Assembly (NCBI GenBank): GCA_905221605.1
Contig: CAJNDS010002166.1
Location: forward strand, 557,764-621,763
From: Symbiodinium natans
Taxonomy: Eukaryota > Sar > Dinophyceae > Suessiales > Symbiodiniaceae
DNA length: 64,000 nucleotides
Direction: 5' to 3'
A model generated the notes under the pieces. That model searched no databases. It saw nothing but the letters and a program-made list of their open reading frames with translations, and was not told the origin of the DNA. Both the position numbers and the translations under genes were made by a program. Shown here piece after piece: positions 21,655 to 31,700 of this stretch. Numbering within the stretch: position 1 is the first letter of the stretch; each line of letters begins with the position of its first letter.

Positions 21655-22130
21655 CTCAGGGTTCAGGGGGTTGAGGGGGTTTAGGGGGTTGAGGGGGTTG
21701 AGGGGGTTGAGCGGGTTCAGGGGGGTTTGGGGGGGTTGAGGGGGGTTTAGGGGTTCAGCGGGTTTAGGGGTGTTGAGGGGTTTTGGGGGGGTTTAGGGGG
21801 TTTAGGGGGTTGAGGGTTTTGAGGGGGTTGAGGGGGTTCAGGGGGTTTGGGGGGGTTCAGGGGGGTTTGGGGGGGTTGAGGGGGTTTGAGGGGGTTTAGG
21901 GGAGGTTTGGGGGTTTGAGGGGGTTTTGGGGGTTCAGGGGGTTGAGGGGGTTGAGGGGGGTTTAAGGGGGGTTGAGGGGGGTTTATGTAGAGGGGGGTTA
22001 AGGGGGGTTTAGGAGGTTAGGGGGTTCAGGGGGTTTAGATTAGGGGGTTTCGGAAGGGCGTTTAGCAGGGGGTCTTTTAGGAGGGGGTTTAGGGGGTTTA
22101 GGTGGTTTAGAGGTGTGGAGGTTCAGGGTT
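21655..22130. repeat. Degenerate G-rich tract (GGGGGTTNAG)
   Basis: About 475 bp of GGGGG runs separated by TTTA, TTGA, TTCA or TTTG. These look like telomere-like units with expanded G runs. Strong G-quadruplex potential on the plus strand. Confidence 0.9.
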
Positions 22131-22197
22131 TTGTTGGATTTTCGGGTTTCAGGTCTTATCTAGGGGTTTAGGGCTTTAGGGTTTTCGGAAGCCTCGC

Positions 22198-22389
22198 ATG
22201 TCGAACCCTCACACAGGCCTTTCACCCAACCAAGAGAACGCATTGTCCCAGGTCTCCGACGGCAAAAGCTTTGAACGCCGGGCTCCCCTGCACCCTCACA
22301 CGGGGCTCCCGCTGGGAAATGGCTGTCGGTGGGAGCGGAGCGTGCTGGACCAGCTGGAGTTCCCGGTGTACGTGTTTTTCATGCCCTGA
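22198..22389 (+). CDS. Possible exon or short ORF, hypothetical
   Basis: An ATG-initiated frame to a TGA at 22387-22389 includes NALSQVSDGKSFERRAPLHP and ends SVLDQLEFPVYVFFMP. Two runs of HTGL (PHTGLSPNQ and PHTGLPLGN) may be an internal duplication. There is an internal CAG before GTCTCC, which could be a donor. Composition is coding-like; no family is recognised. Confidence 0.35.
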   Translation: MSNPHTGLSPNQENALSQVSDGKSFERRAPLHPHTGLPLGNGCRWERSVLDQLEFPVYVFFMP

Positions 22390-22662
22390 TCCAGGCTAGT
22401 TGTTTCACCTCAACCGGGTTCGGCTTGAGAACGGTGGTCGTTCGCGAATTCTGAACACGAGAAGCCAGAGGTGTAAGCAAATCCACCCATCTTTATCAAG
22501 TAAAGCTCGCAGGACCTGCATAGGGCATAGGATCTCCTGAAGGGCTCACCCTTTCGGGGGTCCCATGGATCCCGCGGTGCACGCATTTTACATACCTTGA
22601 TCCCGCCAAGCGGGCTCGCGGTACGTCGTGGCGCAGTTTGCGGGCATTCCGCATCTTACTAA

Positions 22663-22867
22663 GCCCCAAGCCTTAAGCCCTAAGCCCTAAGCCCTAAGCC
22701 CCAAGCCCTAAGCCCTAAGCCCTAAGCCCTAAGCCCTAAGCCCTAAGCCCTAAGCCCCAAGCCCTAGCCCTAAAGCCCTAAGCCCTAAGCCCTAAGCCCT
22801 AAGCCCTAAGCCCTAAGCCCTAAGCCCTAAGCCCTAAGCCCTAAGCCCTAAGCCCTAAACCCTAAAC
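22663..22867. repeat. CCCTAAG variant array, about 28 units
   Basis: Nearly uniform CCCTAAG units, ending in two CCCTAAA. A pure variant array points to local homogenisation after the variant arose. Confidence 0.95.
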
Positions 22868-22868
22868 C

Positions 22869-22990
22869 ATACCGAAGCCTTGGCGAGAATTCCAGAAATG
22901 CCCACAGAATCCGAATCAGTGACGGTTGGCCGAAGGGAGCTCCTTGTGCCAAAAAGCATGGAGGTGACCAGCTGCAATACCCCCCAAAGG
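22869..22990 (+). CDS. Possible exon, unrecognised
   Basis: Directly after the CCCTAAG array, a plus-strand frame reads TEALARIPEMPTESESVTVG and RRELLVPKSMEVTSCNTP without a stop, ending at the next TTCAGGG array. The composition is convincingly coding-like. Splice boundaries are unclear. Confidence 0.35.
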
Positions 22991-23912
22991 GTTCAGGGTT
23001 CAGGGTTTAGGGTTTAGGGTTGAGGGTTTAGGGTTGAGGGTTGAGGGTTGAGGGTTTAGGGTCATATTCCTGGAGGTTCGCAGATAAGATGTAAGTACAT
23101 CAGGTTACCGCCAGCTAGGCGACAACCCAAAGCCATAAGGCCTTTTTGGGTCCCTGGTGAACCCTACTCAACTTCTCTCAGTCCGGATACCCGAAGCCCT
23201 AAGCGCCTTCACCCAGAGCTACCCGGGTTCTGATTTGCTCTTGGGGACTTCGGTCGTTGAAAGGCTAGATGTGCTTGGAGGGCAAAACGCGCAAACCTTA
23301 ACCTGAGGCGAAAGGGTTTTAGGGGTGCGGGCTTTAGGGCTGAGGATTTAGGGCCTTTAGCAGTTCGAAGCTGTGGGGGCATTCTAGATTGTGTGGGACA
23401 TTTGCATGCCCAGGCGTTTGGGGCTGAGGGTTGAGGGGTTTGGAGTTTAATTAGGATTTGGGGTTTTAGGGCTTTGGGGTTTAGGGTTTGAGGGGCGAGG
23501 GTTTAGGGAAAAGGGGGTTAGGGCTGTAGGGGTTAGAAAGGGCCGTGCCGCTTGAATTCTTGGGATTTAGGCTTGAGGTTTCCAAGTTCTTCCATCCCGA
23601 AAAGCCCCAAGCTGTTCTTCTAGTTGTTCCCCTAACCTCCAAACCCTAAACCCTAAAGCCCCACCTAAGGTGTGCAGTTGGGAGATCCTAAACCCTAAGC
23701 CCTCAGACCTCTGTGGTTACATGGGAACCTTGAGAACTGGGTTTAGGGTTTAGGGTTTAGGGTTTAGGGTTTAGGGTGTTGCCAGTAGCAGTGCCATGGA
23801 CCATTGGCACGTGAGACCCTGGCATGGCTTGGACCCGGAAGGCAGTCTCACTGCGTTGTCATTTTTTGTTTCTAATTGGGGTTTAGGGTTTAGGGTTTAG
23901 GGTTTAGGGTTT

Positions 23913-24016
23913 GGGGGTTTACGATTATAGTGGACCCCCCAATATAGATTCCCAAATAGTAGGGATCCCCTTAGAATGAGGACTCCAATAAGGTGCCCCT
24001 ACTTTCGGAAACCCCC
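23913..24016. mobile_element. Short inverted-repeat element, family A
   Basis: Starts GGGGGTTTACGATTATAG and ends CTACTTTCGGAAACCCCC; the ends are imperfect inverted complements. The internal order is GGACCCCCCAATA, TTCCCAAATAGTAGGGATCC, AGGACTCC, AAGGTGCCCC. About 104 bp, non-coding. It directly follows a TTTAGGG array. Confidence 0.6.
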
Positions 24017-24479
24017 GTTCTTTTTGCTGTCTTTAGGTGGCAGTTGCCCTTTTAGTGCTTTCTTGTAGGAAATTGCAACCGAAACGGCCATACACTTAAC
24101 GACCATCGACTGCTTCTCCCTATCTTTAATCCCTAAAACCCTAGACCCTTGAACCCTGCGACCACGAGACTTTCAAGCTTAAATCTGCCAAGACCCAACT
24201 CGCATCAACGTTTAGGCCTTAAGGCGTTAGGGCCCGAACACCTGGTTCCCATGGACTCTTGTAAGTTATGGAAGATCCAAAGCCCCAAGCCCTGAGCCCT
24301 AAACCCTAAAACCCTAAACCCTAAACCCTAAACCTTAAATCCTAAACCCTAAACCCTCAACCCTCACCCTAAACCCTAAACCCTAAACTAAACCCTAAGC
24401 CCCAAACCCTCATGAGGTGCAGAAGGCGACCAGCTCCCGTTTCCGATGTACACGGTGGGGCCCTCCAAGAACCTTAAAC

Positions 24480-24670
24480 TTCGGGTTTAGGGTTTAGGGT
24501 GTGGGGGTTTGGGGTTTAGGGTGGGGGGGTTTAGGGTTTCGGGTTTAGGGTGTGGGGGTTTGGGGATTAGGGTGGGGGGGTTTAGGGTTTCGGGTTAGGG
24601 TTTAGGTTGTGGGGGTTTAGGGTATAGGGTTTAGGGTGTGGGGCTTTAGGTTTTAGGGTTTAGAGTGTGG
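24480..24670. repeat. Higher-order telomere-like repeat, period about 57 bp
   Basis: A block of TTTAGGG, GTGGGGGTTTGGGG, TTAGGGTGGGGGGG, TTTAGGGTTTCGGG repeats about 3 times with small changes. Confidence 0.75.
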
Positions 24671-24924
24671 AGGATTAGGCTTGGGTTTAGGGTTTTGCGT
24701 GTTCAGGGGCTTAGGCTTCAGGGGTTTAGGGATTGGGGTTTCGGGTTTTGGGTTTGCCCCAAGCGGGTGGCGGGGTGTCACTGCAGATTTCAGGCTTCTT
24801 GAACTAAAAGCAGGGTACAGGTACCCTCACCCTAAAGCACGAAGAGAATGTATGGGACATAGCAACATTAGAGATAAATCTCCTTTTCGGACTCTCCCGC
24901 ATGTGTGGAGTTTCTCTTAGGTTC

Positions 24925-25160
24925 AGGGTTTGGGTTCCTGCTGCGTGGAACGGGCACCACGAGACGCACGTGATCAAGATGCACGGAGAACAGTGGAACG
25001 CTTTCCTCGCATTAACTGGAGATGGATGCTTGGGTGGCCTGGGTGTTGGCATGACCAGGGGAAACATCTGCAGTCGTGTGCGCGAAGTGGAGGCAGCACA
25101 GCCTGCCACCTTACAAAGAGTGACTGTGAAAGGGGCCGGCCAGCCATGAACCTGAACAAA
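24925..25160 (+). CDS. Possible coding island, unrecognised
   Basis: Repeat-free sequence with a plus-strand frame reading AAWNGHHETHVIKMHGEQWN then AFLALTGDGC and on to about 25149. The opposite strand is also open for 128 codons. No domain is recognised. It lies upstream of the first detected exon of the ankyrin gene and could belong to it. Confidence 0.3.
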
Positions 25161-25656
25161 GGAGAGCGTCATCGCATCCGGTAGCTCCAAGATTCATCGT
25201 GATTCTTCGGAGCCCATTCGGCTCATGATGCCCCAAAGCTGTGAATTGAGCTTATAGTTCGGACCTTTCAAGGGTCCCATCACTAGTGCAACGGCCAATC
25301 CAACTGCGAGCTGATCAGCTTCGAAAGATGGTTGTTTGCGAACCCATGGTTGAGTGATGCTGCTAGCATGAGTGGGCAGTAACGAGAAAACTGTCACGTA
25401 CCAGCGTAATCTTTCGCCAATAGTATGAAGACAAAGCACACAGAGGATCGGGCCTGCTAAAGAATGTATTAAAAAAACGTGGCGTGAAGTGAAGCGAAGT
25501 GCTCATACAATTATGACAGCACTCAACGAATCATTCCTTCCAATCTCTTTCTGAACCATTTTGTATCACTTTGTTGTTCCTTCTGCCTCTTCCTTCTGTC
25601 TCCCGCCCTTTGGGTTTGAGGTTCAGGCTTGAAGTTTCTGGGTTTAAGGGTCAGAG

Positions 25657-25760
25657 TTTTGGCATCTCTCCGCGAGGTCTCTATCGACATCCTGCTGCAG
25701 ATGAAGGAAGTCATTTGCCACGAAGATCTCTTGGCTTCTGGCCAGCTGACGCAGTTCGAG
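25657..25760 (+). CDS. Ankyrin gene, first detected exon
   Basis: The frame reads VLASLREVSIDILLQMKEVI, then CHEDLLASGQLTQFE. This acidic helical segment normally sits just before the SHQW block. It joins in phase 0 to 26821. The donor would be GAGCGC, a GA type. Shifting the junction gives no GT or GC option that keeps an AG acceptor. The acceptor at the exon start is uncertain (AG at 25654 or 25656). Confidence 0.55.
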
Positions 25761-28700
25761 GAGCGCCCCCCCGCAAATCGATTCGCTACTCCCCACCCCT
25801 CTCCCTGCCTCTGTCTTTCCAGTTGGGCCACTTAGCTTCACTCCGGTCCTTAATGGGGATTATAACAGGGGGTGCTGTAATCCCCGTGAAGGACTGTTAG
25901 TAGAAGGGGGAACATCGCAAACTTTGCGGCTTGGGTTGCGGGTTAGTGTTTAGGTCGCTTGAGTGCTGCTGGCTCCATCAGAGCTTGCACTGATGGCTCG
26001 ATTCTTCCATCAGTACTCGCGCCCTCAACCCCAAGCGTCGGAGTGCTCCTTGCAGGCTTTGGGCACCAAAGGCGCAGTAGACTCGAAGGCATACTTGCCC
26101 GTCTCGAAAACTCAAGATTCTTCCCCAAACAGCAAGAGTTCGGAGAGGCTAGGTCGATAGGCGGCGCACAGGCGTCCGCGGCCGGCGATGGCGTTTTTCT
26201 AGAAGCACGCTCGAGACAGTCCTCGCTGTTGGTGCTCGCCAGTGCGAAACGGTCATCGCTTTGCTTGGATGTCTGTGTTCGCCAAATTCGAAAGTGTCGT
26301 GGCTTTTGATGTCTGTGCTCGCGAAACACTCGCTTTTGGACGTCTGCGCTTGCGAAATGCGAAACTGCTGCCGCTTCGTGACTTCTGGGCTCCCACAGTC
26401 TCTCACTGCTTTGGGGTCAACGCGGGCAAAATCATTTTGCCCAACAACACGCCCCTGCAGGGTAGGTAGGGGGCTTTTGGAGCCCTAGTTGGAGCTTCGG
26501 CTCTTGTTCCCTGCAGGGCGCCTCAACCTGAAGGTTTTTGTTTTGCAGGATGTTGCGGTTTGCCCGATGGTTCGGCTTTGGGTTTGGTTTTCAGATACCT
26601 AGACTCAAGCCCTAAACCCTAAACCCTAAACACTACACCTTAAAGCCCTAAGCCCTAAGCCCTGGGGGGCGGCGGGGGGGCCTGCAGGCTCAGTCACTTT
26701 AGGGTTCAAGGTCCAGGGCATCCAGTGGGGTTAGGGTTCAGGGCTCAGGGATTAGGGTTCTTTTGGGCTTGGGAGTAGGGATGATCGTGGGCCTGCGCCT
26801 CCTCGACTTGTTTTTCGCAGGAGAGCTTGGGGAACGCCATGTTCGTGTCGCACCAGTGGCTTGCCAACCACCACCCGGATCCCGAAGGAGAACAGCTGAA
26901 GGTGCTGAAGGATGCCTTGGGCAACATCCGATCAGGCGCGGGGTAGTTCTTAGAAGGTCGCTGGCCTTGTCCGAGGCTGCGAGGAGAGCGCTCATGAAGC
27001 ATTTCCTTGGGGGCTTTCCTCTTTGTAGGAGTGCCGAAGCTCATACTTTTCCACGTCGGCCAGGTAAGAGCGACATCCACATCCCCGTCGTTACCGAGAT
27101 GTTCTTTGGCCGAGTGAAAAAGCCCACGCCAGAAAGTTTCACCGGCAAGTCCACGTGCCTCGGATGTTTTGGAGAGTCTTGCAAGAAGAGTTTGATGTTA
27201 TGTTTTTTTACAGAAACTTTCTGGCAGGTACATCTGGTACGACTTTTTCTCCTGTCCTCAAGGCATGGATGGTGATGCCCCGATCTATCGTCAGCAGGCA
27301 ATCGACACCATCGTGACATACATCTCTCGGTGCCTTAGTTTTTGGAGACTTCTTGCCGGGTCGGAGGGTGCACAGTGACAACATGCTTTCTTGGGCTCGC
27401 GTATCGACACAGCCAAGGTGCAAGTACTTTGTGATCCTGTGCCCATCGCTGATGCATGCAAACCAGCGGCAGCTGCTTGGTCAGGACACTTGGGCGAGCC
27501 GCGGCTGGTGTAGTGGCTTTGGCCGAGCGGAGCACAGATTCTCTTTTTTTCCTCCAAACCTTGTTAGAAACTCCGCGCAACGGGGTTGAGAGGGCGTTGA
27601 GAGCTCGTAGGGGCGCAGAACGCCAGGAACGGAGCGCTTATCCCGGGAACTGGCTGCTCGCGAGGATGGGGCCACGGTTGTGATCGAGAGCGGCTCACGT
27701 CAGTACCTGATGATCGACGCACGCAAGTACCTGGATGCACCAGGGTCCGGAGAGTTCACGCACGAGGAGGATCGGCGCCGAATAGCGAACGTTCTTGTTC
27801 AGATGGTTTGGAAGAAGCTGCGGTACTTGCTGGACCAGGGTGACTGGCACGGCTACCGGTTCCTCCTCAACACGCAACCCCCATGCATTTTCCAAGACCT
27901 TGCTGTTGCACCAGTGGAGGGTCTGATACCGGGGTTTGCATTGCAGACCGACCCTTTCATTGACCCTTCCGCATGCACCGTGGAGTGGTTTCTGCACGAG
28001 AACGGATTCCAGAGAATTGACGAGCGCGACAAGTCCGGATGGACGCCCTTGTGCTATGCGGCCATGTCGGGAAGTGCACACTTGGTGGAGTCCTTGCTGA
28101 AGCAGCGGGCCAACTGCAATGAAAGGCTCACCAAGCAGAAGCCGGAGTTTGCCATCTCAAAGGGGGTGCCCGTTCTCTCGTTGGCGGCGCTCTTCCACAG
28201 CAACGAGGTTATCAGGGTACTGCTGGCTGCCAAGGCCGATGTGAACGCCCGCGATTCGCGAAAGACGATCCCTTTGCATCTAGTCTGTTCTTCAGCCTAG
28301 CGTTGGTGCTGCATGCTTGAAGTAGAGTAGCAATTGCAGCAGTTAAACTTGCCCCGAGCTGTAAATCCATCTCCGATTTCTCAGACGCAGCAAAGGCACT
28401 GGGCATGTCATGCCGACAATCTCAGCGCAGCCCGCGTTCTCCTTGCCGCTGGGGCTGACTTTCGTACCACACAGTCGGGCGGCTTTGATGCCTTTGCCTG
28501 TGCTTGCGGCTCCTCGATTGCAGCAGGGTGTTCAGCTACGGTACAGTATGGACTCCCTATTGCACTGTGCCGTGATTCCTGTTTCAGGAGAGTTAACAGT
28601 AATAAATATCAAGAATAACAACAAAAATATTCAACGAATGATTGTATATGGCTAAACATGAGCACCCCTCACCCCTCAACCCCCCGCTTGGCAAAGCAAA

Positions 28701-31700
28701 AAGCCCGAACCCCTTTCGAGCCCAAAATCCGAAAACGGAAAACCCTGGTTCTTTGAGGGAATGAGGGAAGTAGGTACCCTAGAGACTCCCTTGAAGGGTT
28801 TTCTAGGGGGCTGTAGGGTGCCTCATTCCCCCACTAAGAACCAGTCAGCAAAAGCCTAAACCTTAAACCCCAAACCCCAAATCCCAAACCCCTAAACCCC
28901 AAAGCCCTAAACCGTAAACCCCAAACCCCTCAACCCTAAACCCTGAACCCTAAACCCTAAACCCTACACCCGAAACCCATCCCCCCCCCCCCCACCCCAG
29001 CGTTCCGTGAAGCACCCAGGCTCTGGAGCGGCGAAGGTCGCGAAAGAGCTGTTGACCCTGAAGCCTCAGGCTGGGCTTAGGGGTTTAGGGTTTAGGGTTT
29101 AGGGTTTAGGGTTTAGGATTTAGGGTTTAGGGTTTAGGGTTTGGGGTTTGGGGTTTCGGGTTTGGGGTTTAGGGTTTGGGGTTTGGGGTTTGGGGTTTCG
29201 GGTTTGGGGTTTAGGGTTTCGGGTTTGGGGTTAGGACGGTTTGGGGTTTTGGCTTTCGGGGGTGGCGTAGAGGGGCTTTCTGGACAAAGGATCATTTGTC
29301 CATGGCCTTTGGGCTTCGCATTGTTGCATAGTGAATGTTTAAAGTATTCTTCAACCCTAAACCCTAAACCCACAATCCCACAAACCCCATAAACACCAAA
29401 GACCCTCAGCTTGGGACCCAGACGGCGGGTGTGGAGGGCATGTAGGGAGCTGCCAAGACCAAATGCCTCCCCAGAGCCTGAGCCCTATACCTACAATCAC
29501 GTTAACACCTTTCTTCCCCTGTGGCGCTGAACCCCAACGCTGAAATGGGAAATTCGGGGGTACCTTGTTGGGGTCCTTACTACAAGGGCATCCGCAAACC
29601 CCCAAGTTGTCCCCCCCTCCCCCCCCCCCCCTCCCTTGTCCTAAACCCGAAACTCTAAACCCTAAACCCTAAACCCCAAACCCTAAACCCCAAACCCCAA
29701 ACCCTAAACCCTAAACCCTGAACCCTAAACCCTAAACCCTAAACCCCCCCTCCCTTGTCCAGGTGAGCCTCCAGTACCGGCTGCATCAAGCCTTGATCTT
29801 CTACAGCAACTCCACCGAGGTGGTGGTCACCCTCATTGAGGTTGGGGGGGGGGGGTTAGGGTTTAGGGTTTAGGGTTTAGGGTTTGGGGTTTAGGGTTTA
29901 GGGTTTGGGGTTTAGGGTTTGGGGTTTAGGGTGTGGGGGGGGAGGGGGGGGGAAGGGCCCTTCAGGATTTTGTGCTTTTCTGCTTTTCTGGGGCTCTCCT
30001 CTACACCAACCCTAAACAACCCTAAACCCTAAAATACCCTAAACCCTAAACCCGAAACCGGAAACCCTAAACCCTAAACCCAATTGAGGTTGGGATCCGG
30101 GAGCCGGGAAACTAGAAGCTTCGAACGCAACAACGCAAAACAGCTCGGGCTTATCGCTTTAGGGTTTTAGGGGCTTTAGGGGGTTTTAGGGGTTTTTTCT
30201 TGGGGGGTTTTAGGGGGTGTTAGGGGGTTTTAGGGGTCCAGGGTTTGTGATTTAGGGTTTATAAGGTCTGACTTGGGCCGGCAGGCAAGAGCAGACGTCA
30301 ACGAACAGCTCCACCTCACTTCGCCTGTTCCTGGGGCTCAGCTTTGGGGGGCTAGGCCTCGGGTATCTGCAGGGTTTTGCGGCTTTAGAGGCTCTTGAGG
30401 TTTTGAGTTTGTTCCCTTCACTCGGTGTGTTCTTTTTTGGCTTTGGCTCAGCTATTCTCCGGTGGTTTGGGAGGTTATCTGTTCACAGCGGGTGGGTGAT
30501 AGAGAACTCCCAGCTTCACTGGGCTTCGGGAGCGGGATGTGTTGCCACTTACGGGAGTGAGCACCGCAATGTTTTGCACGCGCTTCCAGCCCCTGCGCAA
30601 ACCAAAATGCCCTGCCCCCAAAGCCTAAAGCTCAAACAGCCCTCAGCCCTAAGCCCTAACCCAACATGAACAACTCTAATCCCTAAACCCTAAACCCTAA
30701 ACCCCAAACCATAAACCCAAAGCCCTAAGCTAAAATTCCGCCGGCAAAGGTGTTTCGGATGCTCTTCACGGCTCTGAGCCTCCGACACTACGTCAGCCCG
30801 TCTCTGCCTCTCGGCTTTTGCGGTTCTAGACTCTAAACCCAAAACCCCAAACCCAAAAGCCTAAACCCTGAACCCGGAACCCTAAACCCGAAACCCTAAC
30901 CCTAAACCCTAAACCCTAAACCCTAGGATCTGGGAGTTAGGGTTTCGGGTTCAGGGGCCTGCGCAGGGCAGGGTTGTACTTCCGATCCTCAGAGTTTAGG
31001 CCGGACGAAGGGTTTAGGGTTTAGGGTTTAGGGTTTAGGGTTTAGGGTTTAGGGTTTAGGGTTTAGGGTTTAGGGTTTAGGGTTTAGGGCTTAGGGCTTA
31101 GGGCTCAGGGCTTAGGATGAGGTAGGGAGTCACGCTGAACAGTTTCAACATCCTTTGGAGGTTGACAAACCTGGCCTATCATCACAAGCTGGCCACGCCC
31201 CTCATGCTGAGCATCCTGCCTCTCGGCTCATTCCCGCAAACCCGAGACTCCAAAGCCATACAACCTTCGGTTTAGGGTTTAGGGTTTAGTTTAGGAGAAC
31301 CCCAAAGGTCCTCCAACCCCCCTGAACAGTTGCCCCCCCCCCCCCCCACACCCAAAGCCTCTGCCCCCTAAGAATCCCTAGAACCCCAAAGCTGTTTAGG
31401 GTTTAGGGTTTAGGGTTTAGGGTTTAGGGTTTAGGGTTTAGGGTTTAGGGTTTAGGGTTTAGGGTTTAGGGTTTAGGGTTTAGGGCTTCGATCCCCCTCC
31501 AGAGCCCTTCAACCCGAAGCCCTGAACCCCAAGAGTATTTAAATTCAGGGTTCAGGATGGTTTCTGAGTTCCCTCTACGGATCCCCAGGCCCCTGCCGAG
31601 TTTCCCTCCCGATTTCTGTCTCCTCTTCTCACCCCTTTGCCTCCCTTCATTTGGGGGGTTTGCGAAATAATAAGGGACCCAAATCCAGGCCCCCGAGTAG

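Noticed and set aside
27680-28300. A single-exon ankyrin gene starting at 27680 and ending at 28300
   Set aside because: There is no ATG at 27680, upstream exons carry clear family motifs, and the stop at 28298 is avoided by a GC-AG intron that restores the ankyrin repeat.
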